A stretch of 64,000 nucleotides of DNA. Source: Candidatus Albibeggiatoa sp. nov. NOAA (GTDB lineage: Bacteria; Pseudomonadota; Gammaproteobacteria; Beggiatoales; Beggiatoaceae). The DNA lies in assembly GCA_025800385.1 (NCBI GenBank), contig JAOXRS010000173.1, positions 1 to 64,000 of the forward strand, given 5' to 3'. Under the pieces are notes generated by a model. That model was not told the origin of the DNA and did no database searches. It saw only the letters and a list, made by a program, of their open reading frames with translations. Shown here in pieces: positions 50,396-59,451 of this stretch. The position numbers were made by a program, and so were the translations under genes. Within the stretch, counting starts at the first letter, position 1, and each line of letters starts with the position of its first letter.

Positions 50396-51058
50396 ATGGC
50401 AACAATGTATCACAAAGAATCTGTAAGAATACATAAAACGTTACTAGTGGAACTAGATAGTCTAAAAGGGGAAACAACTTTCCGTATAGGCAATATATCA
50501 ATACAAGTTGAAGGTAAAGATGGTATTGGTGGATTGATTGAAGAGTGGTTTGGCATATGGGCTGATAAACATCGGTTTAATATTACCAATCCTAAAAAAC
50601 AAGGTAGTAGTCAAGAATTTCCTGATTATTATATTGGGAAAGACCAATCATTATTGGAGGTGAAAACATTTGATTTTTCGGCTTCGGCCAATTTTGATTT
50701 AGCTAACTTTGAGTCATATTGTGAATCAGTTGCTCATATGCCAGAAAGAGTTGATTCAGACTATCTGATTTTTGCTTATCGCTTAGAAAAGTCAGCTTTA
50801 AAAATCGAGAATGTGTGGTTAAAAAAGATATGGGAAATAACATGTCCTTCAGAACGTTGGGCATTGAAAACACAAACTAAAAGAGATGTTATTTATAATA
50901 TTCGACCAGCCAATTGGTATTCAGATAAAACAAAATATAAAACGTTTGCTTCAAAACAAGATTTTATCAACGCGCTATTCAAAACCCAACAGGATTATAC
51001 AGGCAGTAGTTATAAAACATTATATCTTGAAAATCTTAGCAAAATGAATAAGCAATAG
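50396..51058 (+). CDS. Type II restriction endonuclease, NgoBV/NlaIV-like
   Basis: Predicted PD-(D/E)xK nuclease: EFPDYYIGKDQSLLEVKTFD gives the Asp and the E-x-K. The N-terminal IEEWFGIWAD and overall layout resemble the NgoBV/NlaIV restriction family, which cuts GGNNCC; that specificity is inferred from memory. 220 residues, no recognisable DNA-binding extra domain. The gene is AT-richer than the mla genes beside it. It converges with its methyltransferase gene, one base between stops. ATG 50405 is an alternative start. Confidence 0.7.
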   Translation: MATMYHKESVRIHKTLLVELDSLKGETTFRIGNISIQVEGKDGIGGLIEEWFGIWADKHRFNITNPKKQGSSQEFPDYYIGKDQSLLEVKTFDFSASANFDLANFESYCESVAHMPERVDSDYLIFAYRLEKSALKIENVWLKKIWEITCPSERWALKTQTKRDVIYNIRPANWYSDKTKYKTFASKQDFINALFKTQQDYTGSSYKTLYLENLSKMNKQ

Positions 51059-51059
51059 C

Positions 51060-52355
51060 CTAAAATGTTCGTAATATTCGATGTGATACTGCTTTAATCA
51101 CAGGAACAACAACTGTATTACCAATTAAATCATACAATTGCTTATGTGATATATTGGACTGATACCATTCAGGAAAACCAAAAAAACGCAAGCACTCTCG
51201 TTCAGACATACGTCTTATTTTATTGTTATCAATTACACCAATTTTATCCGCTTCTGTAGCCACAATTGTTGGTGCAATACAGTTTTTACCTAGTATTTTA
51301 TTCAATTCAAAGCTCAGTTTACCCGTAACGATGTTATAGCCTTTTTCAAGATGTGTTGCATATTCACGTTTTTTTCTCCCAGCTTCAGTCATCACTAAAT
51401 CTTTGGGATGTTCATATCTAATATATTTTTTACAAACCATATCATCTAATAGCTGTTGAAGTTTGGTTTTTGGGAGAAAATTGTAGAATGAATGAATTTC
51501 ATCCAATGTTAAGGGCATACCATCCATCCATGTAATACCTTTTAATTCTGCCCATTTTTTCTTTCTACGCTCTCGTAGCAGTAAGCCCATGAGTTCTTTT
51601 TGCTGGTTAGAAAGTTGTCCTTTTAGTTCCAGTTCCCAGCTATGAATATTATTTGTTCCCCCTCGTTTATCTTTAATAGACTTACCTTCTAAACCTTCGG
51701 GTGAATAAAGTTCTAATAATTTTCTAGTAAATACTGTATCTAAACAAGGTAACCCTTGTTCTCGTATATCTTTAAAGTAAGCATGTTTCTCTACAAACTC
51801 ATTTAAAGAAACCATATTTTTCAAACTACCTGCAATATAAATTCTTTTACGACTCTGGGGAACTTGAAAGTTTTTCGCATCTAAAACTTTCCACGTTGTG
51901 TGATAACCCAAATCCTCTAAAATCTGAATAATTGTTGTTAATGTATGACCGATTTTATCTGTTGATGCTTTTTTATCATGAGTTACAAGTCCTTCAACAT
52001 TTTCAAGTAAAAAACCTGCTGGCTGTTTTGCCTTTAAAATTCTTGCTATATCAAAAAATAAAGTACCTCTTACATCATCAAAACCTGCTCTTTTGCCTGC
52101 GGTACTAAATGCTTGACATGGGAATCCTGCTAATAAAAAATCAAAATCTGGTATTTTATTCTCATCAATTTTTGTAATATCACCTTCAACAATGTCATCA
52201 TTAAAATTATATCTATATATATCAACAGCATAAGACTTTATTTCTGAAGTAAAAACACACTTGGATGAAATATTAAGTTCCGTGCAAGCTTGTTCAAAAC
52301 CAATACGAATACCACCAAGTCCAGCGAATAAATCAACAAATCGAATATGTTCCAT
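51060..52355 (-). CDS. DNA (cytosine-5) methyltransferase
   Basis: Protects host DNA from the adjacent endonuclease. Motifs in order: I FVDLFAGLGGIRIGFEQA, IV GFPCQAFSTAGKR with the catalytic Cys, VI LENVEGL, VIII VPQSRKRIYI, IX-X RRMSERECLRFFGFP and LIGNTVVVPV. A long insert (about residues 200-340, containing RRGGTN-like and WMDGMPLTLDE) between VIII and IX is the target recognition region. 431 residues. Together with the restriction gene it resembles NgoBV/NlaIV systems. Start without a good ribosome site. Confidence 0.93.
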   Translation of the reverse strand: MEHIRFVDLFAGLGGIRIGFEQACTELNISSKCVFTSEIKSYAVDIYRYNFNDDIVEGDITKIDENKIPDFDFLLAGFPCQAFSTAGKRAGFDDVRGTLFFDIARILKAKQPAGFLLENVEGLVTHDKKASTDKIGHTLTTIIQILEDLGYHTTWKVLDAKNFQVPQSRKRIYIAGSLKNMVSLNEFVEKHAYFKDIREQGLPCLDTVFTRKLLELYSPEGLEGKSIKDKRGGTNNIHSWELELKGQLSNQQKELMGLLLRERRKKKWAELKGITWMDGMPLTLDEIHSFYNFLPKTKLQQLLDDMVCKKYIRYEHPKDLVMTEAGRKKREYATHLEKGYNIVTGKLSFELNKILGKNCIAPTIVATEADKIGVIDNNKIRRMSERECLRFFGFPEWYQSNISHKQLYDLIGNTVVVPVIKAVSHRILRTF

Positions 52356-52392
52356 AAATTATTATCATTGAAATACAAATCATCTAGGCGTA

Positions 52393-52433
52393 TAGTAAAT
52401 AAATCATTTACTACAGTCAATAAAATTTAGTAA
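52393..52433. promoter_or_regulatory. Candidate operator of the R-M regulator
   Basis: TAGTAAA (52393-52399) / TTTACTA (52407-52413) is a 7-bp dyad, with a third TAGTAA half-site at 52428-52433, five bases before the start codon of the small HTH gene. It lies in the 82-bp divergent region between methyltransferase and regulator. Confidence 0.6.
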
Positions 52434-52437
52434 CCAA

Positions 52438-52671
52438 ATGGACATACTGACATCTGAACAAATATTAAAGAGGCTTAAATTAATCACTCATGACAATCTT
52501 GATAATGAGCTTGCTAGACGTTTGGGTGTAAGTAAACAATCACTTTATCAATATAAGCAAAAAACTAATGAAGATATACAGATACGAATCATATCGTTAC
52601 TCATTCATATAATTGAGCTTGAAAATAACCAGCTCAAGGATTTGCAAAATATTTCTAATCAGAATGAATGA
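52438..52671 (+). CDS. Small helix-turn-helix regulator of the R-M module
   Basis: 77 residues. Central HTH: LDNELARRLGVSKQSLYQYK, in the style of CI-type/phage repressor domains and restriction controller proteins. The C-terminus is a helical oligomerising tail (IISLLIHIIELENNQL). Divergent from the methyltransferase, with a dyad and half-sites upstream. It probably times methyltransferase (and perhaps restriction) expression. No clear ribosome site; translation may be from a near-leaderless mRNA. Confidence 0.75.
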   Translation: MDILTSEQILKRLKLITHDNLDNELARRLGVSKQSLYQYKQKTNEDIQIRIISLLIHIIELENNQLKDLQNISNQNE

Positions 52672-52680
52672 AATGTTATA

Positions 52681-52752
52681 TCCTATTTTTTATTGAGTTT
52701 TCTACAAATGATACGATATAGGGGATAATCAATGATAAATCGAATATATCCT
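52681..52752 (+). repeat. Right copy of the ~70-bp diverged direct repeat
   Basis: Matches 49611-49680 in order and orientation: TTTTTTATTGAGTTTT, GATACGATAT, GGGGATAATCAAT, ending TATCCT right before the ABC transporter ATG. It probably serves as that gene's promoter region, as the left copy does for mlaC copy 2. Confidence 0.75.
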
Positions 52753-52753
52753 C

Positions 52754-53668
52754 ATGGCCGCAATCCGTATTCAACAAGTCCATAAACATTACAAACAACT
52801 GCACGCCCTGAAAGGGGTTGATTTTGAGATTCCTGAAGGGAGCTTTTTTGGCTTATTAGGCCCTAATGGCGCAGGCAAATCCACACTCATCAATATCATG
52901 GCGGGATTGGTAAAAGCCACCAGCGGCTCAATCAGCATCAAAGGTCATGATGTGCGCAAACAATGGCGACAAGCCAGACAATCACTCGGCGTTGTACCAC
53001 AAGAATTAGTATATGATCCATTTTTCACCGTCAAAGAATTACTACGTTTGCAATCAGGTTATTTCGGATTTGGGCGTGAAAATGAAGTGTGGCTTGATGA
53101 ACTCCTAGAAATTTTGAGCCTCAGCGACAAAGCCAATACCAATATGTTTGAGCTATCTGGTGGCATGAAACGGCGCGTATTAATTGGTCAAGCATTGGTG
53201 CATAAACCGCCTGTTGTTGTGTTAGATGAACCAACCGCTGGGGTGGATATTGAACTGCGTAAAATGTTGTGGGACTTTGCAACCCAACTACATGACAAAG
53301 GACACACCATTGTTTTAACCACCCATTATTTAGAAGAAGCAGAATCTTTATGTGATCGAATTGCGATTTTAAATCATGGTGAAGTCGTGGCATTGGATAA
53401 TAAACAAGCTTTGCTTGGACGTTATCCGTTCCGTTTGCTCTGTTTGAGCTTAGAAAATCACGCTGATATTCCTACCTCATTACAAGATAAAGTGCAGAGC
53501 TTTGAAAATAATCAACTGGTTTTACGCCTACACCGTGAACACGATACGGTCAGTGATGTATTAGAAAGTTTACGCAGTGCTCAAATTAATTTTGTCGATT
53601 TACATACACAAGAACCGGGGTTAGAAGAGGTCTTTATGAGCTTAACCAACAAGGAAGCAACAGCATGA
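52754..53668 (+). CDS. ABC transporter ATP-binding protein (YadG-like)
   Basis: ATPase of an ABC-2 exporter. Walker A LLGPNGAGKSTLI, Q-loop VVPQELVYDPFFTV, signature ELSGGMKRRVLIGQAL, Walker B VVVLDEPTAGVD and H-switch VLTTHYLEE. The C-terminal ~70 residues are the extra domain of YadG/CcmA-type ATPases. In related genomes this gene pair follows mlaB, so it may belong to the envelope lipid/homeostasis neighbourhood; substrate unknown. TGA overlaps the permease ATG. Confidence 0.93.
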   Translation: MAAIRIQQVHKHYKQLHALKGVDFEIPEGSFFGLLGPNGAGKSTLINIMAGLVKATSGSISIKGHDVRKQWRQARQSLGVVPQELVYDPFFTVKELLRLQSGYFGFGRENEVWLDELLEILSLSDKANTNMFELSGGMKRRVLIGQALVHKPPVVVLDEPTAGVDIELRKMLWDFATQLHDKGHTIVLTTHYLEEAESLCDRIAILNHGEVVALDNKQALLGRYPFRLLCLSLENHADIPTSLQDKVQSFENNQLVLRLHREHDTVSDVLESLRSAQINFVDLHTQEPGLEEVFMSLTNKEATA

Positions 53669-54426
53669 ATGGATACGGATTGTATACCTTGTTTAGTAAA
53701 GAAATGTGGCGGTTTCTTAAAGTCTCAACACAAACCTTGCTTGCACCAATTGTCACAGTTTTATTATATTTATTGGTTTTCTCTTCGGTCTTATCGGGCA
53801 ATATCGAAATTTATGACGGGGTCAGCTATGCCAGCTTTTTGATTCCGGGATTAATCATGATGAGTATTACCCAAAACGCATTTGCTAATAGTTCCTCAAG
53901 CCTAATTCAGTCTAAAATGATGGGCAATCTTGTGTTTATGTTGCTCGCGCCATTATCCAGTTTAGAGTTTTATATTGCTTTTGTGGGTGCTGCGATTATG
54001 CGCGGTTTGTTCGTTGGTATCGGCGTATGGTTAGCGTCTATCTTTTTTGTACAACTGCCTGTGCATAGTTTCGCTATTATTCTAGGTTTTGCAGTGTTAG
54101 GTAGTGCGATGCTGGGTGCAACGGGTATTATCGTCGCGCTATGGGCAGAAAAATGGGATCATATTGCAGGTTTTACCAACTTTGTGATTATTCCTGCCTC
54201 ATTCTTAAGTGGTGTATTTTATTCTATTTATTCACTACCCAGTTTTTGGCAGCAGGTTTCTTATTTTAATCCATTTTTCTATATTATTGATGGATTCCGT
54301 TATGGTTTTCTAGGGGTATCCGATGCCAATATCATGACCAGCTTTCTCGTAACGTTAAGCTTTTTCATTATTGTGAGTGTGGTTTGTTTATGGCTGTTAG
54401 AAATCGGCTATAAAATACGTGAATAA
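53665..54426 (+). CDS. ABC-2 type transporter permease (YadH-like)
   Basis: Six-helix ABC-2 permease: YTLFSKEMWRFLKVSTQTLL at the N-terminus, the conserved FLIPGLIMMSITQNAFANSS, and FVIIPASFLSGVFYSIYSLP plus YFNPFFYIIDGFRYGFLG near the C-terminus. 253 residues. Start overlaps the end of the ATPase gene by four bases (ATGA). Substrate not readable. Confidence 0.92.
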   Translation: MNGYGLYTLFSKEMWRFLKVSTQTLLAPIVTVLLYLLVFSSVLSGNIEIYDGVSYASFLIPGLIMMSITQNAFANSSSSLIQSKMMGNLVFMLLAPLSSLEFYIAFVGAAIMRGLFVGIGVWLASIFFVQLPVHSFAIILGFAVLGSAMLGATGIIVALWAEKWDHIAGFTNFVIIPASFLSGVFYSIYSLPSFWQQVSYFNPFFYIIDGFRYGFLGVSDANIMTSFLVTLSFFIIVSVVCLWLLEIGYKIRE

Positions 54427-54600
54427 TAATCAATATGAAGCGACAATGTTTTAGCGGCAAAAACAGAGAAAATAGAACAGGTTGCATCTTTGTTTTTGTA
54501 AAAACATGTGACAAAGATAGCAATATTTGAATATTAGCATATAATTATCACTGAGCAAGAATTATTAACTTATGTTAAATATCTAACAGAAGGATTGTTT

Positions 54601-55062
54601 ATGTTGTGTAAGAAATTACCTCTTGTACTCGCATTAGGTGCAATTTTAACCTTTAGCCCTTTATCTCAAGCAATGGAAGACGAAGATGCAGCACGTATTG
54701 GCGCATTAGTAGATACGATGCCACCCAGTGAATTCAATGCAAAATTACACTCATTTGTTGAAGCGGCTTCAGAGTCTGATACTGATGCATTACGTGATGT
54801 TGCAGCACGAGTATTAGACCCTCAGCACACGATTGAAGACCAACAATTGTTATTTAACATGTATGCCAATGCGACTAAATTCCAAGCCGTGACCATGGCT
54901 ACAATGGATGTCACTTCGGCATTAAGCAAAATGAATACGGGTGATGATGCCTCTCGTGATTTTAAAGTGAGCTTCTTATACTTATTAGAAGTTGAACAAA
55001 AAGAAAAAGCGGCAGCAGTAGAAAGAGCACGCAAAAAAGCGGCAGAAGCAGCAACACAATAA
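54601..55062 (+). CDS. Small secreted helical protein, unknown function
   Basis: Not recognised. Signal peptide LCKKLPLVLALGAILTF to LSQA, then ~130 residues of helical, acidic sequence ending in a Lys/Ala-rich helix (KEKAAAVERARKKAAEAA). ATG 54601 follows AGAAGGA by six bases; an in-frame TTG at 54595 would bury the site. No cysteine in the mature part. It lies between the ABC pair and the SpoIIE-type receptor. Confidence 0.6.
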   Translation: MLCKKLPLVLALGAILTFSPLSQAMEDEDAARIGALVDTMPPSEFNAKLHSFVEAASESDTDALRDVAARVLDPQHTIEDQQLLFNMYANATKFQAVTMATMDVTSALSKMNTGDDASRDFKVSFLYLLEVEQKEKAAAVERARKKAAEAATQ

Positions 55063-55083
55063 TTTGTGAGCATCATAAGTTTG

Positions 55084-55111
55084 GGGCTGCTATATATAAA
55101 TGTGGCAGTCC
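55084..55111 (+). terminator. Weak hairpin terminator
   Basis: GGGCTGC (55084-55090) and GCAGTCC (55105-55111), seven pairs with one G-U, then TGTTAAATTTTAT. It lies about 20 bases after the small secreted gene. Confidence 0.45.
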
Positions 55112-55241
55112 TGTTAAATTTTATATTTATTTAAAATATCCCTATTCCTACCTTCATTAATGCATCACACGTCATCAAATTGCAGTATCTGACCTTTACA
55201 ATGCGCTATTTATCATCCTGAATGGCTAGCTGTAAACTCTT

Positions 55242-57356
55242 ATGGTTGCTGCATCAAAATTATCCAATTTCATCAATACGCTACATCTACGCACCGCACT
55301 GACATTACCTTTTTTGCTTCTTATCTGTTTATCTGTGGGTTTAACAGGCTGGCTGTCGTTACGTAATGGGCAACTAGCTGTTAATGAAGTTACTTTGCAA
55401 TTACGTTCTGAAATTGGCTTGCGCATTCATGAGCATCTCAATCGTTATCTCACAACGCCGATGATTGTAAATCGGTATATCAGCAATGAATTAACAGAAA
55501 GCTTTGTTTCTATTGATGATATGCATGATATTGCTCGACACTTCACTCATCACCTTAAGGCATTTCCTTCTTTAAGCCATATTCAATTAGGCAATCAACA
55601 TGGGGCATTTGTTGGGTTGGAGCGACATAATAGTGGATTTTATCATTTAGAAACGGTGCATCATGCCAACTTGATGACCTACAAAGCTGATGCGCATGGC
55701 GTAAAAATGTCCGATACAGCATTGCGGGTTTCACCTAACTTTGATGTGAAGCAACAAAATTGGTATAAGCAAACCATTGAGGAAAATGAGTCTATTTGGC
55801 ACGTTCAAGCAGGCAAAAATCAACAGTGGAGTCATGTGCTGAACTTTTTAGGCAATACATGGCTGGCTCTGAATTATAGCAGCCCTATCCATATTGATAA
55901 TCAATTAGTGGGTGTAGTGTCAGCAAATTTGAAATTAGATGATATTAGTCAATTTTTACATGGCTTAAAAATAGGCAAGCAAGGCAAAACCTTTATTATT
56001 GAAAATGATACGGGATTATTGGTTGCGACATCGAGCCTAGAAAAGTTATTTCAACTTGATAAATTTTCAGTCAAAATCAAACGACTTGCAGCTATTCACA
56101 GTGAAAACCCTCTGATTCAAGCTACAGCTAAGCATTTAGAAAGACATGAAAAATTAAATCGTTTCAGCTTTTATTTAGAATCCGAGCGGCAACTGGTTGA
56201 AATTTTACCTTATCAAAACAACGGCCTCAATTGGTCAATCGTGGTCGTTGTGCCCGAATCTGATTTTATGGATAAAATTCAACACAATACTTATACGACG
56301 ATTAGCCTGATGATTTTTGCTTTATTAATGAGCAGCTTGATTGGCTTTTTTATCGTGCGTTGGGTCACCGCGCCAATTTTATCACTCAGTCGTGCTGCAC
56401 AGAATCTAGCCCAAGGCCATTGGGAGCATCAATTACCTATCGAACGTCGTGATGAATTAGGCCAACTTGCAGTTGCATTCCAATCGATGGCAAATCAGCT
56501 TAAAAGCCTATTTAATAATTTAGAAATGAAAGTGGCAGAACGTACATCAGAACTGGAGCTTGCCTATGAAGAAATCCGTACATTGAATGAATTCTTAAAA
56601 GAAGATAATACCCGTCTAACGGCTGAGCTGGATGTGACGCGTGAGTTTCAGCAAATGATTCTGCCTAAACCTAAAGAATTAGCATCGATTACTGAACTGG
56701 ATATTGCGGGTTATATGCAGCCTGCGGAAATGGTGGGCGGTGATTATTACGATGTATTGCATTATGACGATAAGGTAAAAATTGCGATTGGCGATGTAAC
56801 GGGGCATGGCCTCTCCAGCGGTATGATTATGTTGATGGTACAAACCGCGCTCCGTCTTTTATTCACCAATAATATTTGTGAGCCTGAACGCTGTCTCACT
56901 GTACTGAATCGCACCATTTACGACAATGTCAATCGGATTGAAACAGATAAAAATCTCACTTTAACCGTGGTGGATTATTGCAATGGTAAAGCACGAATCA
57001 GTGGCCAACATGAAGAAATTTTACTGGTACGTCAAAATGGTGAAATTGAACGCATTGATACCATGGATTTAGGTTTTCCAATTGGTTTAGAGGCTGATAT
57101 TCAAGCTTTTATCTCGGATATTGAAGTGACTTTACATCAAGGCGATGGCTTCATTTTATATACGGATGGGATTACCGAAGCAGAAAATGAGGCAAAAGAT
57201 TTTTATGGCATGGATCGATTATGTGAAGTGATTAGCTGTCACTGGTCGAAGACGGCGGAACAGATTAAAGATGCAGTTATTGCTGATGTGCATCAACATA
57301 TTGGTAAAGCAACGGTATATGACGATATTACTTTATTAGTGATTAAACAGCGTTGA
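55242..57356 (+). CDS. Membrane receptor with SpoIIE/PP2C phosphatase output
   Basis: 704 residues. TM1 (~19-38), a large periplasmic Cache-like sensor (~45-345; LRVSPNFDVKQQNWYKQTI, GKTFIIENDTGLLVATSS), TM2 (~350-372), HAMP (APILSLSRAAQNLAQGHWEHQLP), a short coiled coil and a PP2C-type SpoIIE domain (~480-704) with its metal Asp motifs: MVGGDYYDVLHYD, IAIGDVTGHGLSSGMIM, FILYTDGITEAE, YDDITLLVI. It probably dephosphorylates an anti-sigma-factor antagonist in response to a periplasmic ligand; no such partner is adjacent. Start ATG 55242 has no strong ribosome site. Confidence 0.9.
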   Translation: MVAASKLSNFINTLHLRTALTLPFLLLICLSVGLTGWLSLRNGQLAVNEVTLQLRSEIGLRIHEHLNRYLTTPMIVNRYISNELTESFVSIDDMHDIARHFTHHLKAFPSLSHIQLGNQHGAFVGLERHNSGFYHLETVHHANLMTYKADAHGVKMSDTALRVSPNFDVKQQNWYKQTIEENESIWHVQAGKNQQWSHVLNFLGNTWLALNYSSPIHIDNQLVGVVSANLKLDDISQFLHGLKIGKQGKTFIIENDTGLLVATSSLEKLFQLDKFSVKIKRLAAIHSENPLIQATAKHLERHEKLNRFSFYLESERQLVEILPYQNNGLNWSIVVVVPESDFMDKIQHNTYTTISLMIFALLMSSLIGFFIVRWVTAPILSLSRAAQNLAQGHWEHQLPIERRDELGQLAVAFQSMANQLKSLFNNLEMKVAERTSELELAYEEIRTLNEFLKEDNTRLTAELDVTREFQQMILPKPKELASITELDIAGYMQPAEMVGGDYYDVLHYDDKVKIAIGDVTGHGLSSGMIMLMVQTALRLLFTNNICEPERCLTVLNRTIYDNVNRIETDKNLTLTVVDYCNGKARISGQHEEILLVRQNGEIERIDTMDLGFPIGLEADIQAFISDIEVTLHQGDGFILYTDGITEAENEAKDFYGMDRLCEVISCHWSKTAEQIKDAVIADVHQHIGKATVYDDITLLVIKQR

Positions 57357-57366
57357 TAATCAATGT

Positions 57367-58716
57367 TTAAGAGATATTTGTAAGATTTGATAAAAAGCAT
57401 ATTTCGATACAACAACCTTGATTCACAGGTTTAAATTGAATGTGTGCGCTGTGTAAATCTACAATACGTTTCACAATTGACAAGCCCAAGCCGCTACCCT
57501 GTTTGTCATGCTCGCCACGGTAAAACCGCTCAAAAACTTGTTGTTGCTGTTCAATAGAAATACCTACACCATTATCTTGTACAGTCAAAGTGATACATTC
57601 AGAACCTTGGTTTAAAAAAATAGTGACTTGTCCTTGTTCTGGCGTATATAAAATAGCATTATCAACCAAGTTGCGTAACAGTGTATACAAGGCTTCGTTA
57701 TTACTTTGAATCGTTGTTTGATCGGTATTGATGTCCACGCCTAAATCGATGTGCTTTTGCAATGCTGCACTGGATAAATCTGACACAACTTGATGAATCA
57801 CTGCTTTTATATCAACCGTTTGCTTTTTCATGGTTTGTGAGGCATCCATTCTCGCTAAAATTAATAATTGAGTCACTAAATGGGTGGCTCTATCCACACC
57901 TTTCACCACATCTTGCAGGGCTTTATCTTTGTCGATAATGGTTTTAGCACGGAGCGCAACTTGAGCTTGGATTTTTAAAGCAGATAATGGAGTACGCAAC
58001 TCGTGGGCTGCATCAGAGGTAAAGCGTCGTTCATTACTCAACGTATAATCAAGGCGTTGTAATAATTGATTTAGTGCATTAACAACGGTTGAAATTTCTG
58101 GCGGTGATGATTGTAGTTGAATCGGTTGTAATTGTTCAGGGGTGCGCTGGCTAATTTCAGCAACCAAGCGGCGCAAAGGTTGTAAACTACGGTGAATTGC
58201 AATGCCCATCAAAATAGCCAATATTGGCAATCCAATAATAAACACATACACCGTGCCCCACGTAATTTCTTGAATTAATTCATTACGAATAAAATGTCGC
58301 TCAGCAGTTTGAATAATGCCTTCTTGCAAATTCAGTGTAAACACCCGCCATTCATATTGTTCGGTTTGGAAGTCTTGATACAGTGGTTGATTTTGGTCTG
58401 GAATCGGAAACAAGGGGGCTGAAGGCGAACGTGCGATAATATTGCCATCATGTGTGCGCACCACAAAGGCAATTTTCTGTTGATAACGATGTCCGATTAA
58501 CGGCAAATCACTATCAATTTCAAAGTGCTCATCATCATCCATTTCATGTTTAAGTAGCGCGTATAAGGCACGGGCATTTTGTGCGAGGTTTGCGTCAAAC
58601 ACTTCGGCAATTTCATGTTGAGAATGGAAATAAGCTTGTCCTGCAATCACCACCCAAAACAGGCAACTGATACCCAACACTAAAATCAATAAATGCTTTG
58701 TTATCGAGATATTCAT
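57367..58716 (-). CDS. Sensor histidine kinase, QseC/PmrB type
   Basis: Inner-membrane kinase. TM1 (~8-28), a ~110-residue periplasmic loop with an acidic patch (MDDDEHFEIDSD), TM2 (~155-175), HAMP, then HisKA with phosphorylated His in RRFTSDAAHELRTPLSALK (His238) and the ATPase domain: N-box LVDNAILYTPEQG, G1 VQDNGVGIS, G2 GSGLGLSIVKR. 449 residues. The acidic loop suggests a cation signal, inferred by analogy with PmrB-like proteins. Starts inside the last codons of the response regulator (ATGA). Confidence 0.92.
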   Translation of the reverse strand: MNISITKHLLILVLGISCLFWVVIAGQAYFHSQHEIAEVFDANLAQNARALYALLKHEMDDDEHFEIDSDLPLIGHRYQQKIAFVVRTHDGNIIARSPSAPLFPIPDQNQPLYQDFQTEQYEWRVFTLNLQEGIIQTAERHFIRNELIQEITWGTVYVFIIGLPILAILMGIAIHRSLQPLRRLVAEISQRTPEQLQPIQLQSSPPEISTVVNALNQLLQRLDYTLSNERRFTSDAAHELRTPLSALKIQAQVALRAKTIIDKDKALQDVVKGVDRATHLVTQLLILARMDASQTMKKQTVDIKAVIHQVVSDLSSAALQKHIDLGVDINTDQTTIQSNNEALYTLLRNLVDNAILYTPEQGQVTIFLNQGSECITLTVQDNGVGISIEQQQQVFERFYRGEHDKQGSGLGLSIVKRIVDLHSAHIQFKPVNQGCCIEICFLSNLTNIS

Positions 58717-59372
58717 TGTTTCGGAATCGTATAGCCAACGCCGCGAATGGTGATAATCAGATGTTTGCCCAACTTTTTGCGTAAATGATGGATAAATACT
58801 TCTACTGCATTGCTTTCAATGTCTTCATTCCAACCATATAAAGCTTCTTCCAGTTGTTGGCGCGACATCACTTTGCCGATATTTTCTAGCAGAATTTGTA
58901 GAATTAACAGTTCTTTGTTGGATAACTTAACGGGGTTATCTGATTGGGTTAAAGTATGTGCAGCAGGGTCTAAGCATAAATCAGCGTAGTAAATTTTAGG
59001 CGTGGCTCGCCCTTGGTTACGCCGCACTAATGCCCTTAATCGTGCTAATAATTCTTCTAAGTCAAATGGCTTAACCAAATAATCATCTGCACCACTGTCT
59101 AAACCAATCACTTTGTCATTCAGCGTATCACGCGCCGTGAGCAATAAAACGGGCGTGGTATCACCTTGATGGCGCATGGCATTGAGAAGGCTAATCCCAT
59201 CTTTTTTGGGCAAATTCCAATCTAGGATAATCGCGTCATAAGTTTCTAACTGCCAAGCCTGTTCGCCTGCAACACCGTCTTGCAACCAATCGACAATGCA
59301 GTTTTCTTGGCGCAATCCCGCTTGAATGCCGTGCCCAAGTAATTTGTCATCTTCTATCAGTAATAAACGCAT
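58713..59372 (-). CDS. Response regulator, OmpR family (QseB/PmrA type)
   Basis: Receiver domain RLLLIEDDKLLGHGIQAGLR with phospho-Asp51 (IILDWNLPKKDG), Lys near residue 101 (DDYLVKPFDLEELLARL), and a winged-helix DNA-binding domain (SNKELLILQILLENIGKVMS, VEVFIHHLRKKLGKHLIIT, GVGYTIP). 219 residues as in QseB/PmrA. First gene of the minus-strand pair; its promoter faces the DUF2202 gene, with two PmrA-like boxes between. Confidence 0.94.
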   Translation of the reverse strand: MRLLLIEDDKLLGHGIQAGLRQENCIVDWLQDGVAGEQAWQLETYDAIILDWNLPKKDGISLLNAMRHQGDTTPVLLLTARDTLNDKVIGLDSGADDYLVKPFDLEELLARLRALVRRNQGRATPKIYYADLCLDPAAHTLTQSDNPVKLSNKELLILQILLENIGKVMSRQQLEEALYGWNEDIESNAVEVFIHHLRKKLGKHLIITIRGVGYTIPKQ

Positions 59373-59393
59373 ACGTTAATGTAACTTAGAATT

Positions 59394-59410
59394 CTTAACC
59401 GAATCTTAAA
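59394..59410. promoter_or_regulatory. PmrA/QseB-like box 1
   Basis: CTTAAC-CGAAT-CTTAAA: two (C/T)TTAA hexamers with an 11-bp period, the format bound by PmrA/QseB-type regulators. It lies 22 bases upstream of the response regulator ATG, suited to autoregulation. Confidence 0.65.
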
Positions 59411-59434
59411 AAATCCCATCATACCAATACAAAG

Positions 59435-59451
59435 CTTAAGCCCAGTTTAAG
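59435..59451. promoter_or_regulatory. PmrA/QseB-like box 2
   Basis: CTTAAG-CCCAG-TTTAAG, same 11-bp period as box 1 and 41 bases away from it (about four helical turns). It lies 53 bases before the DUF2202 gene ATG, in position for activation of that gene. Confidence 0.7.

Noticed and set aside
52754..54426. The ABC pair as the missing MlaF and MlaE
   Set aside because: The permease is ABC-2/YadH-like, not the MlaE fold, and the ATPase has the YadG-type C-terminal extension.
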